A stretch of 64,000 nt of DNA from Paraconiothyrium sp. Pb-2020 (taxonomy: Eukaryota; Ascomycota; Dothideomycetes; Pleosporales; Didymosphaeriaceae): assembly GCA_022419385.1 (NCBI GenBank), contig JAJUBI010000003.1, positions 4,836,001 to 4,900,000 of the forward strand, read 5' to 3'. Position 1 is the first letter of the stretch. Every line of letters starts with the position of its first letter. Positions 9,473 to 21,045 of this stretch are shown piece by piece. Under the pieces are notes generated by a model. That model worked only from the letters and a program-made list of their open reading frames with translations. It searched no databases and was not told the origin of the DNA. The translations under genes were made by a program, and so were the position numbers.

Positions 9473-12400
9473 GGCAGCAGCAGCAGGTACTGCCACCGAC
9501 GTAGATGGTGTAGATTCGCGAGTCTTGCGCTAGTGGGGGGCGTTATGAGATACGACGCAGTAGCATGTCGACTAGCTGGTGATGGAGAGGACGTAGATGG
9601 GGCAAGGTTTGGAGTTATTGTTCTATCGTGACATGGCGGGTGCTCGAGTGTGTTGCAGGTCTATGGGAGTCCGTCGCCTGTGGATGCCACTGGGAGGGTG
9701 CCGATAAAGTAGAGTCCCGAAGACCAGAGGGGAAGGCACGATGGGCTGATCAGATCTGACTACGGTAGGTACCTTTTTTTCCCTGCAAGCACTAGGATCA
9801 CCTCAAGCGGGAGGCGGCCCACTTACGCAACTACCCCAGGCCTCACCTAGGCCCTGACACTGGTCCCGATCCCCTCAACAACCCTGCCTGCATATACAGA
9901 CTCGTGAGCATCAAGGATGAACCGAGTAAAGTACGGACTTTAGCAATACTTCGTGTCACTCTGCGTCTTTACGGCACGGTTGTCACGCCGCTGCCGACCA
10001 ATCGAAGCTAGAAGCCACTCGAAGGCAGCTGGAAAACGTTCAAGCGCTGGCTCAACGGTAGGTCTGGCGCGGTTCGCACGTGGAGTGCTGTCAAATGCAA
10101 CGATTCTATAGCGCACCGTTGTTGATTGGATGCGCGAGTCGTTGCTCTTCGCCGAGCTCACAATAACTTCATGTCACTGGCTGCATTGTGCCAAGGGCGA
10201 ACTGTATTTTTGGTGCAGGGAGGGCGAACCTCGTATCCGGCCTTGGTGGCGTTTTCTAGGCCATACAGACGAGACGCTCGGCTGAACTATCGCCTTGGAA
10301 ACACGCCGGCGTCCTCGGAGCGACCGCAGAGGCGTTCTTCATGGAACCCTGATGGACGTGATTGCTACCCGTGGTAATGGTGTGCGATACGAAACAATTC
10401 CATGATATGGAAAGGCTGTTGAAGGAGACTTTGCAGCGGTGAACGTCTGTTTACAGCTGAAGCGATCGGCGCTAGCAAGGGTCCCTGATCCTCAGACCTG
10501 TCATCCTTCACCGAAGCGAGCGCATCGAAAAATATCATCATCTGGCCCCCTACACGGTGAGATGAGAGTGTCTGTGCACCGAAGAAGCCCCCTCACAGGC
10601 TTCAAAGTCAGTTGGGTACGTAACAATATCTGCCGCGATATCGTACGGGCAGCACTCTGCGGTCACGGCCTTTATGTATGGTATGTCGAAGTCCGTTCAC
10701 CTGGTATAGCAGAGCAACCTCATTCGGCATTGCAAGCGCTGCCGGCGACCGGATCAGCGGACTTGGGATCTGCGCGTCCCACTTAATAGAGACGCGCTCC
10801 TGCCAGCTGCTCCCTATGTATCACGTTGACCGAAAAGGTACAATTGGCGATCCGTCACTGTACATCAACAAGGCCAAACGACCCTTCACAATCTCTACAC
10901 TCTGTTTCAAGGAAGGATAGTCAGAGATGTACCTACCAGTCCTCGACCGTGCACGATATCGAAAGCAGTAAATTCTACGTTCATTCTAGCGCCGTGATTG
11001 ATGGAACGTTATGAGGCTCGCTTCTTCGCTCCCAATTCGCAACAAGTGCTTTGTCTATGCGGGACCATGCAACCGCACCTAACAATCGTTCTACAAGCGA
11101 TCTGTACGCTACTGGCGCAAGCCACGCTCGTATGTACTACTTTGCCTGAGACAGTGGCGCCTGCGAACGATGTCGCAACGGCACGCCTCAACGCTCCAGC
11201 AGCCACCACGCGACACGTCGAATCCTATATCCAAAAGCCATCGTTATAAAACGCACGAGAAAGATGTATGCGTCCTGCGATCCGGAGAATTGGTCGCATC
11301 CTTTGCGACGTGCGGCATCGAAGAGGTGCACCCAAGGCTTGGACTGCCGGCAGGAAATCCTTCCGCAATCCTGTGATCCTTCTGTGACTAAAATATGTGT
11401 CAGACCGGCTCCTGCTAAAAGACGTCTTTCTCGACGTCACCACATTCAGCAATCAGATAGTGATCTTGAATGTGTTCGAGATCTATGAAATCTGCGGGGG
11501 TGGCACCCGTATCGCGTGCAGAATCACGCACCTTCCCGGAGTGGAGAATGGTTAAAGCGTTATAGTCTGTTCTCGTATATGTAGGCGGGTCACGAGTGGC
11601 GGTCTAGCCCAGGCGCACGGTACGATCTCGAGATAACAGATACCGCAGGACATCGTTTCGAATCTGTATCAAACATCTACACAAGGTGCGCGCCTACATT
11701 ATGGGGAAATAGCCGAGTCGCGGACCTCGCAATCGGATTCACTCCTCTCAACGCCGCTAATGAATCATTTCTCACGTTGATGCAGCGCCAATCTGCATGT
11801 CGGCAATACCATCACTACACCCATGAATATCACTAGATTATACAATCCCGAGCCATAACCGCTAATCTCGACTTTCCACCTCTTTCATATCTATCCCACC
11901 CACCCAATAACGCACCCTCTCCCTCGCTAAACCCTCCACTCCACGGCCTCCGTGTACAACTCCGAATCCCATCCGCCCAACCACGTGCCATCTCAACCCT
12001 ACCCATTCTTACCCCTTCGCATAATTCCCAAGAACCGCATCGGCGGTATGTCGGCCGTGCAACCCCTTCATGCCTCTGTGCTTTACTCCGCATAGTCTCG
12101 TCGCCAGTTGTTCCCTGCTCATGATGTCCTGAGCTTAGAGCATACATGAGGCTGAAGACCGTGCCTTCAAAAGCGTAGCTACGAGGTTGGAGGCCGAACC
12201 CACTACCTGAACGCTGGGTCGCGGTGCTAGAAATAGCATTCGCTCTTAGTATGGAGGAGGTAGATGGTCGATCAAACGCACAAGCAACGAGGCGACCTCC
12301 AAGTTCCAAGTGATACTGCAGCAGCGCTACTTAATCGCTCTGCACACGTCCATCGAGAAATCTCAACGTGTAAACTTTAACAGCCTCGAAAGACAATTGC

Positions 12401-13154
12401 CAGCGTGACGATCTTCTACCGCTGAGTACATGCTAATTCAGATAACAACCTGTGCAAGAATGAATAACCACAAGTAGTAGGCGCATGCACGTCCAACTAA
12501 CTACACGTTATTTCAACAACAAATTTATGCTTCAATCAACATACAGCGTTTTACATCTCTTAAACGTGCATGGATAAATGCGAAAGCGAACCGCTCGGAA
12601 AAGCGCACGACTCCCGTCCCTCGCACACGGACCGCATCACACACACACGCTACCTACCTCGTCGCGAGGCTGGCCACCATGCCAGCTAAACAAGCGGCTT
12701 GAAATCCCTACCCCACGTACATACCATGTCGCCCCAAATTAGAAGCGGAAATTGGACCCCACGCACGAGCAAGCAAGCAAGCAAGGGGGCAAGGAACGGG
12801 CCACGTGGGAAAAGGCAAGGCAAAGCTGAGTGAGATACGTACAGTGCGTACATCGGACAAGACAACATCAGCAGTTATACCTCGCCAAAATTGCACGGGG
12901 TGTAGATTAAGTAGGTATTCCATTTTTCCGTTCAGCGTCTAGCGCAGCTTGTACCGCGTGCCCGATCCAACAACCCAGCTCTTTTCCAGGAGAGGCAGCG
13001 CAGCCCCGAAACGCCAGTCTAAAGAAAAAAACATCATGGGGAATCGTACAATGTGCTATGCACGCACGCCGTTTCGCAAACCTGCAAACCCAATTTCCAA
13101 AGAGCCCTCCCACGCGTGTGCAGTGGATACCACACGCGCACAACCATCTCAACC
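9473..13154. other. 3.7-kb gene-poor region with fragments of a decayed gene
   Basis: This long gap holds the receptor's promoter (to about 9850) and then no intact gene. Open frames of up to 160 codons occur on both strands but lack conserved-looking composition. Between about 11385 and 11830 the plus strand reads like protein in short pieces (KDVFLDVTTFSNQIVILN then FEIYEICGGGTRIACRITH, later LEITDTAGHRFESVSNIYTR), broken by stops and frame changes. This may be a relic; see findings. Near 12760-12800 there is a short AAGC-rich simple repeat. The final 250 bases run into the 3' end of the YTA7-like gene. Confidence 0.4.
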
Positions 13155-16100
13155 CTATGAATACTGACTCCCCTGCGTCGCCGCCCCTCCTCCAACCCCA
13201 ACACCACTCCCCCTCCCCCTCGCCGAATCCCAATACTGCGTCGGATCCTGCGTCGGCGGCTGCGTCATCCCCGTATAATACAACCCCGCACTCCCCCTCT
13301 CTGCCCTCTGCTGACTCCTATACTCCTCCTCCGCCTCCTCCTGACTCTGCCGCTGCAGCTTCTGCATCTCTTGAATGTCCATGATGATGCGGTTAAACGC
13401 CTCAGACACGTGGTGCACAACCTTATTGCGGTTCCACTCGCGGCGGTCTTCCCAGATGGTTTCCATAAGCGTGGCGTTGATCTGCTCGAGTTGTTCGAGG
13501 GAGCAGCCTGAGGACTGGGAGACGAGGAGGTCGTGGAGGGCGGAGAGCTGTTGTTCGTCGAGGAGGAGTTGGGGGTGGGGGTCTTCGTCGCGGTCGTTGA
13601 GGATGGCGGTTAGGGCGCCGGGGCCGCGCGGGACGGCGGGCGCGGGCATATCGCGGTGGTCGGAGGAGGCTTGTGAGGGCGGCGCTTGGCTGCTGGTGTC
13701 TTCTGGGAACTCTGGAATGGGCGGCAGGTTAGGCTTGAGCTGATGGCGGGGAGGAGCTGACATATACGAACTTGACAAACCTTGTGTGTCCGGGAGCTGT
13801 GAGCCGCCGGGCTGAGGCGCCATTTCTGAGAAGTCTGGCGCTCCAGCCGGAGCATTGCCGTTGGTGCTCTGGGTGTTGTATTGCGTGCTGAAGCGCGCGC
13901 CCGACGACCGGTCCGAAGTCTTTCTCCCAGAGGTGGTCGTTGACGCGCTATTGTGGTACTCGTGCGGGTTTGTGTTGGGCGCAATGAAGGTGCGAGCTAA
14001 CATCTGTGACTTCTGCGTCTGTGTTCCCATTGCACTAGGTGTCTGGAGCTCGTGATACTGCGTGTGGGCATCAAGGTCTTGACTATCCGTCATATGCGTG
14101 TCTGCATCTGTCCGGGACGGTACAGTAGATCCATTATGTTCGCCGCTTGTTCCGTTTGTGAGGGGAGCAGCCGGTGGAAATGGCCGTATAGGTGTGACAG
14201 GGGGTGCAGCAGTGAACGCTGGTACTGGCTCTCCCAATACGATGGGACCGGACGTTTCAGCGGTGGTGGTCGACAGCTGCGGTGGTATCGGAGGAACAGT
14301 GGTGGGCTCGTTGCCGGCGGCAATGTCCCTCTTGCGCTTTTCTTGGGCCTTCTTCTCCCGCTCAAGTTCTCGCAGATAGAGAGCCTCGCATTCTGCTGCT
14401 AGGGCTGGATTGCCTTGTATGATCCCTTCAATGTCTACCTCGACGTTTGTCACCATCTCGTTAGCCTTCAACGTTCGATCTACCTCCCCAAAAGTCTTGG
14501 AATCTTTGGCTAAAGTCCTAATGTCAAAGAGGAAGTCCCGCGGCCGCTTATAATACCCGTTCGACAACCTCTTCTCGATATTGTTAAGATCGAGATTGTA
14601 ATACTTGTTGCCACTCGGGATGTGGAGCAGCACATCCACGCCTTTATTGTCTTTCGACAATGCCCAGTGGCGATCGTTCTCCTGCTGCTGCTGCTGTTCA
14701 GGCGGAAGGTCTGTGGAGATGTGATTCGGATCGGTCTCTGTCAACAAATACGAGTACCACTCCTCCTCTAAGCAGGGCTTAAAGAACTTCCGATAAGACT
14801 TCTTCAACTGGTCCATGATGGGCTGAATAGTAATTTTGAGCTTATTCAACGTCATGCGGTCCTGTTTGCGTTGCGCCTTCTCCCGAGCTGCCAGTTCACG
14901 GGGATCTATGACTGGCTCAACGATGGGTGCAGGAGGCAACTCCGGAAGTACCCGCTTCTTGCGATTGTCTGGATCCGGGAAATCTGTAGGTGACATGCGT
15001 ATGTAGGTAGAGACTTCAGTGAAAAACTCGCGCCGCGCTTCTTGATCTGGTCGCTTTAGGTCGTAGATGTTCTGCTTCGTGTAGGCAAACAGGTCTTTCA
15101 TCATGCGAGGATTTAGACGTTCGTTCTCGCTCTCCTGCTCCATAACACCCAATAGCAAGACAGGCTCATTCGCCTGAATGTCTCTGAGCATCATGTTGAA
15201 CATCTTCAAGGCCGCGTCCGGAAGAGAATCGTACCATACATCGACGGCTGGGATGTAGATAACACTCGGTTTGTGGCGTTTCACTTCATTGAACAGCTGG
15301 ATTATCGCTTGCTCAGGCGGTCGAGTAGAGTCCTCGTAGATAGTAGGGAGATCAAAGGACTGGACGTGTAGACCCTCGATTTTGCTCAGTAGTGCTGCAC
15401 TGAGGTAGCGCTGCCCCATGCCTTCCAGGCCGTTAATGAGTAGACGTGGCCGGAACATCCGGTTGTTCGTGAAGCTGCGCATGAGCATTTCCTTCTCGAA
15501 GCCCTTCTCTTCGTCTCGATCATCATATTGGGCTTCTTCGAGCGCTGTAAGCTTCTTTCTTCGAGGTATGAGCAGATCGAGACGTTCTTGCAATTCCTTC
15601 AGAGGCTTGCGCAACAGTGGCTCGATGCCTTTCGGCAGCGGTGCTGCCTTCGATGTGGCCGTACGCTGCGAAGACGGCACGATCTTATTGACTGAGATCA
15701 TGAAATCCTTGGCGAGAACCTTGATGCTCTTAGCGTCTATGAGCAGCTTCCTCTCAGATGTGTAGATTTGGGGGTATGTTCCCTGCACCGCATTCAGCGC
15801 GGCTTCAGTACATAAAGCGCGGAGATCGGCACCGCCGTAGCCCTTCGTCAACTCTGCTAACTGGTCTTTGATTTCTGGTTTCAAAGCTGGTTCCCAGCCT
15901 TTCGTGTGGATGTCGATAATAGCGCGTCGACCTGCAGCATCCGGCAAAGGAAAGTAGAACTCGCGATCGAATCGACCTGGTCGTCGCAGTGCAGGATCGA
16001 CCGAATCAGGCCTATTGGTAGCACCGATAACGATAACTTGCCCACGCCCGTCCATGCCATCCATAAGTGCTAGCAGAGTCGCCACGATAGATGCATGGAT

Positions 16101-18262
16101 CTGCTCTTGCTTGCTAGATCGCACAGGTGCCAGGCCGTCTATCTCGTCGAAGAAGATAATACTTGGCTGATTCTTGCGCGCCTCCTCGAAAAGCAGACGA
16201 AGCTGGCGTTCGGCTTCACCAACCCATTTGCTGAGTGCATCAGCACCCTTGCGCATGTAAAAGCTAACCTTCTGACCGGAATTGCTGACGCTGGCGGAGA
16301 GAGCACGGGCGAGCAGTGTCTTACCGGTTCCAGGAGGGCCGTGGAACAAAACACCACGAGGAGGCGTTATCTTCTTGTGGATAAACACTTCAGGGTAAAG
16401 CAAGGGGAGTTGTACCATCTCTTTGAGCTTGTTGATGTGATCTCCCAGGCCACCAACTTCATCGAAGGTAACATTGGGATCGACACCCAGAGGGTCGGCA
16501 TCTGCGAGAGCCTTCTTGTCCTTGACTTTCCCTAAGTTGGCTGGGCCACCACCTGCTGCCGCCTGCTGCGGATCAGCATTATGAGTTTGTGGGAAGCCAA
16601 AGCCGGGTGCTGTTGCTGTGGTTGGAGTCATGCCAATGGCGCCGCCTATCGACGGTCTAGGCATCTTCTGCACTTCCTCGTCGCTGCTATCCGAATCAGC
16701 ACCGCCCATTGCACCGGCTTCGAGGCCACCACCAAATGGACCCTGGTTGCTGAAGAGACTCCGGTACTTCGTGCCGCCTCCTGCCCTGGAGCGAGATTTG
16801 TCGGCTGCCGCAGCGGCGCCTTCCTCGTCGTCGAATGCGGCATTAAGTTCTGGGCGAACGATACGATAGTCAACCTGGTTTCTGGCACGATTGCGTCGCT
16901 GGGGTTTGTCGTAAGCAAGGTCGCTGTCCGGGACGTTCCTGTTGAGGCGGCGCCTTTTGGTGGCTCCCAGCTCGACTGCTTCTTCGGCCAGCTCGTCGTG
17001 ATCCAGATCAGATCCTTCCCCGGACGAATCGGATTGTCGACGACTCCTAGTCCGTTTCTTCCGAAGGCGATTGGACCTCCTGCCGGAGCCGGAACCACTG
17101 TCTTCGGATGTCGACCGATGGCCCTGGGGCTGATCGTCCTCAGACATTTCTTCATCCTCTTTCTCCTCTTCTGGAGCAGGCTCGAAGTCGCTGCTCTCGT
17201 CGACGCCTCGCTTGGGCTTTGCCGCAGACTGGATGTTGTTAGCTTTGCTTCATTGACTGCAACAGCTCGACTGACCCTAAGGCTCCTCGCGCCACCGCGA
17301 GTCACGGGGCCCTCTTCCTCCGAATCTTCGGCTGCGAGTGGATCATGCTGGGACTCTTGGATGACCCCCTCCTGCATCTCCTCGTCATCGTCTTCGCCCT
17401 CAGCATCGTCCTTCGCAGCTTGAGCTTCTTGTTCTGGCGAGGCTTCGTGGCTCGCCTGCACCTGTGTCTCGGTGTTCTTAGCGAGTAGGTCGTCAAGCGG
17501 ACCAACACTGGTGTCGCGATGTACCATTGAGTCTTCTTGTGATGCCTCCATTATGGCGCTGGCCCTGGGTGCCTTGGCGCCTCGCGTCGCTCGTGCGGTA
17601 GGCATAGGTTCGGGGCTGCGAGTACCCTGGCGGACTACGTTGACGTGCCTGCCGGAGTCGGACAGAGCTACAATGGGCTCTTCAACATCGTGGGACAAAC
17701 GACTACTACGTCTCGTGCCCAACGGGTTTGGCGTTTCGCCGCGTGCGTTGGCGATAGATTTGCTGCCCTGGCGGGTGCGCAAGTTCCTTCCACTTGACAT
17801 GTTTGAGTTGAGATTCCGCGCTGCGTCCTCGCCAATCTGGAGCTTCACTATGAGTGACGGGTGCTCAATGCTCTGCTGGGCCTTGTTGCGGCGGCGCGGC
17901 GCGGGACTGTCGCTCTCTGAGGGCGTGTCTTGGATCTCGTCTTCTTCACTCTCTTCGTATGTTATCTGCTTCTTGGTCGCGCGACGCACGCTACGGCCCG
18001 TGTTTGGGTTGATTTCAACCTCTTCCGAGGACGAGCGCTCGGTGAACGAGTCGTCGGACACGATCTCGTCGTCGTCGTCGACGTCGGAGCCGCTATAGCC
18101 GCGGCGCTGGCGTTTGCTGCTCTTCTTCTTCGGTGCGCCGGACGTGTGTCGCTTCTTTCGGCGTTGTGGTGAAGGACGTTCCGCGGCGTCCCAGTCGTGA
18201 TCGTCGGGATCCGACGCGTTCGGATCGAAGTGCTCGAGCTTCCGCTTTGTGCGATTCGACAT
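13155..18262 (-). CDS. YTA7: Bromodomain AAA-ATPase of the Yta7/ATAD2 family
   Basis: Two exons, 18262-17276 and 17228-13155, separated by a 47-nt intron (donor GTCAGT, branch GCTAAC, acceptor CAG), encode 1686 residues, normal for fungal Yta7. The first 550 residues are acidic/basic low complexity, as in this family. AAA domain 1 starts near residue 595 (FDEVGGLGDHINKLKEMV). Its Walker A GPPGTGKT is near 628 and Walker B IIFFDEID near 688, with the arginine-finger region ATNRPDSVDPALRRPGRFD following. AAA domain 2 is degenerate: its P-loop position reads INGLEGMGQRY, lacking the GKT lysine. A bromodomain at about 1190-1270 (LLHIPSGNKYYNLDLNNIE, PRDFLFDIRTLAKDSK) would bind histone tails. A five-glutamine run lies near 1170. 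Family members form nuclear hexamers that unfold or remove H3-H4 and limit nucleosome density and silencing spread. Confidence 0.95.
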
Positions 18263-18396
18263 GGAGATCGATGCGGTGAAGCTGCGTGCAAGACTGCCGG
18301 GCTTTAGCAGCTGTGGAGCGGCATGAAGATGCGCTCAACTAATACCGCGCAATATGTTAGAGATAACTACGAGAGGAGCATCTGCAGCAAGCGATG

Positions 18397-18699
18397 CTAC
18401 CTGTGAGCTCGCGACTGTGATGGCGATAGTGCAGGTGGTGGCGTGCGGTTACCCGGGCGCTGCTGTTGTTGCAGAAGGTCGTGGATGACGCGCGTGTACA
18501 GACACAAAGCGGATGCGCCGAGAAAGGCTGCAAAGGAAGGAATGACAACCACAAGATATTGCAAAAAGCCGAAATGCGCTCGTCGTCGAACAAAGGTGAC
18601 GCGGGGGATCGGATGGTATCGTGAGTGTGGTTGTGTGTTGGGGGTCGCGGTTCAGAGGGCTTGGACCCACCGCGCACGGTTGCCTGTCGTAGACGACAT
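18397..18699 (-). CDS. Small single-pass membrane protein, 67 residues
   Basis: Proposed exons 18699-18678 and 18578-18397 give a 67-residue protein starting MSSTTGNP. A hydrophobic helix (FGFLQYLVVVIPSFAAFLGA) is followed by SALCLYTRVIHDLLQQQQ and a Pro/Ser/Arg tail. The 99-nt intron would have a GTGCGC donor, a CACTCAC branch-like site and a GAG acceptor, which is less typical than the other introns here. The coherent transmembrane segment followed by a positively charged flank is the main support. It lies just upstream of, and in the same orientation as, the YTA7-like gene, with 134 bp between them. No function can be named; an endoplasmic or mitochondrial small membrane protein is plausible. 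Alternative splicing choices would change only the N-terminal dozen residues. Confidence 0.42.
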
Positions 18700-19882
18700 T
18701 CCTGGGTTCCAAGAAACACCCTTTGACGACTTCAACAACATCCACTATTTATGAGCTATTCTGCGCTCTAACGGGCTTTTTGATGATTGAAATCGTATTT
18801 TCGACTGCAACCTGTTTGATCCGGGCAGTTTTCGGGAGTCTCCCGGGTGCCCCTGAAGCGTGATTCCAGGTCATAGAAACGCAGTAGAGGACCATGCTGC
18901 TGGCGATCGACTCTGTACCTGCAGTGCGGCTCAAAAGCTTATTCCTCCCGTCGGTGCTGTCAACAATCTGTGGGGAAGAACCCACGTGTGTGCACGTGCC
19001 AGCTCTCGATGCTGAGACGCCATTCCACGCTCCACCAGTTCGATCAAGTGACCCATGTTCACAAATATGCATTTTGTACGTGTTCTGTTTCCGAGCATAT
19101 TCTAATCATTTATCTGCGTCTTCGCGCTGCACGGTGTTTTACGACTGAATCAGGGTTGATGCAGGGTCTGCGGAATGACACGCTGATTTACGAATGCCTA
19201 CACAGCCTTAGCATCGTTACAGTGCATGTTATTTGTCTGTTCGGTGCGTGCGCGGATGCGGCGTTCTGGCTGATCCCTGGCGTTGTGGAAGTCTGGATAG
19301 ATCCTGACCTAAGCGACATTGGTGTTGCAGGTCGCCCTGCAACCGGCTCCTTCCGCCGACACCTCAGCCAGGGCGATGCACACCTGAATAGTCTTGAGTG
19401 CTCTTGAGGGATATACTCATTGTATCATGTGTTGAAGAATGTGTCGTGAAAATCATCACGATGTTCGCTCGGTTCAAATGTTCCCAACTTAGTGCGGGGC
19501 TTCCCCCTTTGCCCATTGTAACAGGCAGCACATGAATCATGCAAGATCTACCGTCGAAATCACATAGTTATATTGCGTGAGTCCTGCTCTGACATTCCAT
19601 TTGATGCCTTTGCAGAATTGAAATCTTTACATGTAACTTTACAAGGTGTTCGTCGCTCAAGCTCCACCCACAGTAGGTGAAGTGATACATGGTCTCAACA
19701 AGCTACAATTGCTCGAATCCCGCCGGCTTTAATATCATACAGGTATCTTTAAGTAGACAAGTAGTTTACAAAAGAGCATGTGTCGTGATGCCTCTGAAAG
19801 ATTGCTTGCTCGTTGACGGCGCGCAAAGTTGACCCTTGGTCAGACGGCGTCTACTGCACAGAACAGTGGTGGGCCGTGTTGG
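18700..19882. other. 1.2-kb intergenic region, nothing recognised
   Basis: No coding frame, RNA gene or repeat stands out here. Short frames on both strands have no recognisable motif. The part near 18700-18950 probably includes the promoter and leader of the small minus-strand membrane protein. The part near 19600-19880 probably includes the 3' untranslated region of the mitochondrial membrane protein gene that ends at 19883. Confidence 0.4.
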
Positions 19883-20782
19883 CTACTCAACGGGCAAGAT
19901 ACGGTCAACGGCTAGAAGAGTTAGTAGCTGTGATGTGAGAGAATCGGTGGGAGCCAACGTACCTGCTCCTTGCTCCCGGAGGTAACCAGTGCAGTCAATC
20001 TTCCACTTTACTCCGTCCACCTCGATATGGATAATTCCAAATTGCAGCACCGCAAATTTGAACCTCAAAAAGAAGCTCGTCCACTTCTGTTCTATCCAAC
20101 GCGCCATGATCTCCCATACCTTGAGCGGAATCGACAGATGCTCCAAGCCTTGCGTGATACTCTGGTGTCTTGCTCGGTTCGCCTCAACTATTTCCGCCAA
20201 CATAGGTCGCGTCTTCTCGCTGATCGTGGCGTTGAAGATATCCGTTTCGATGACTTGATCTTTCGCCCAAGGCTCTTTCCTCCCGGTAAGTCGCAGCTGC
20301 AAGCGACCGCCCCTATATCCGGGGACCACCTCGAGCGTGGCAAGCCGTCGCACGGGACGCTGGTAGATGTGGATTCCAATGGCGCAGAAGGCTACGCCTA
20401 TCAAGATGTACGTTGGTGCGACGAACCAGCTCAAGCCTTCCGGCAGGGCCGAAACCCAGTAGAAGTTGTAAAGACCTATGCCGGTAGCTACTGTAGCCCA
20501 TGCATATACTTTCATAAGGTAGTTCTTGCGCGGTGGCTCCTTGTATAGGAGAACAGGCTGGTGTGTTTGTACGACCGACCGAAGTACGGGATCGCCTTGC
20601 ACATAGGAAGAGCGACTAGGCGCTGCATAACGATGGAAGATTGATGCTGAGAATTGTCGACTAGGAGGAAGGGCGCGGGTGGCTTGTAGTCGGGTGTTCA
20701 GGAGGCTCGCGCGGAGAGTAGAGGGGAGGCGGAAGGCGTGCGGGTGGAGGAAGCTGGTCACTCCTCGAGAAAAGGCAGCCAT
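19883..20782 (-). CDS. Probable mitochondrial two-helix membrane protein
   Basis: Exons 20782-19963 and 19911-19883 encode 282 residues. The intron (19962-19912, 51 nt, donor GTACGT, branch GCTACTAAC, acceptor TAG) contains no stop and is a multiple of three, so an unspliced reading yields a 299-residue form. The splice signals are excellent and I favour removal. The first 50 residues are Arg/Ser/Leu rich without acids (FSRGVTSFLHPHAFRLPSTL), a classic mitochondrial presequence. Two hydrophobic helices follow at about 95-115 (YAWATVATGIGLYNFYW) and 120-140 (LSWFVAPTYILIGVAFCAIG), separated by a short loop, then a matrix- or intermembrane-facing domain with LEVVPGYRGGRLQLRLTGRK. The layout recalls the TMEM223/TMEM186 style of respiratory-chain assembly proteins, but I cannot assign it. 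It is divergent from PDX1. Confidence 0.85.
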   Translation of the reverse strand: MAAFSRGVTSFLHPHAFRLPSTLRASLLNTRLQATRALPPSRQFSASIFHRYAAPSRSSYVQGDPVLRSVVQTHQPVLLYKEPPRKNYLMKVYAWATVATGIGLYNFYWVSALPEGLSWFVAPTYILIGVAFCAIGIHIYQRPVRRLATLEVVPGYRGGRLQLRLTGRKEPWAKDQVIETDIFNATISEKTRPMLAEIVEANRARHQSITQGLEHLSIPLKVWEIMARWIEQKWTSFFLRFKFAVLQFGIIHIEVDGVKWKIDCTGYLREQGAGTLAPTDSLTSQLLTLLAVDRILPVE

Positions 20783-21045
20783 CCTGATGGCAGTCAGACC
20801 AATGGTATGTTTAAAACTTGGAGCAAGATACCTGTATTACCGACTGCTAATATTCAAGACGACTAGTCACTGGAGAGCATGCAGCCGTGCGTCTCGTCGC
20901 ATCGCATCAAGCACCAAAATGTCAAGCCACTATTTTCGGCGACCGCGCGCTCGGACCCTTTGCTCAACAAGCTCGACATTCTTAAACAACCCGACGCTCC
21001 TCCACATCCTCTCCCGCAACTGCATATCCGTGTCAATTGCGCTCC
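20783..21045. promoter_or_regulatory. Short divergent promoter of two mitochondrial-protein genes
   Basis: Only 263 bp separate the start codons of the minus-strand mitochondrial membrane protein and the plus-strand PDX1 gene. Both promoters must therefore overlap, which suggests co-regulation of two mitochondrial functions. The right half is C/T rich (CTCCTCCACATCCTCTCCCG), a usual leader feature before a fungal start codon. No specific operator is identifiable by eye. Confidence 0.55.

Noticed and set aside
11833..12309. 158-codon minus-strand frame
   Set aside because: Gly/Arg-rich composition without motif or plausible splice partners; adjacent sequence looks decayed.
16581..17423. 280-codon open frame antisense to the YTA7-like gene
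   Set aside because: It lies opposite a clear coding exon and the splice site; its Ser/Ala/Gly/Leu content mirrors the codon bias of the real gene and no motif is seen.
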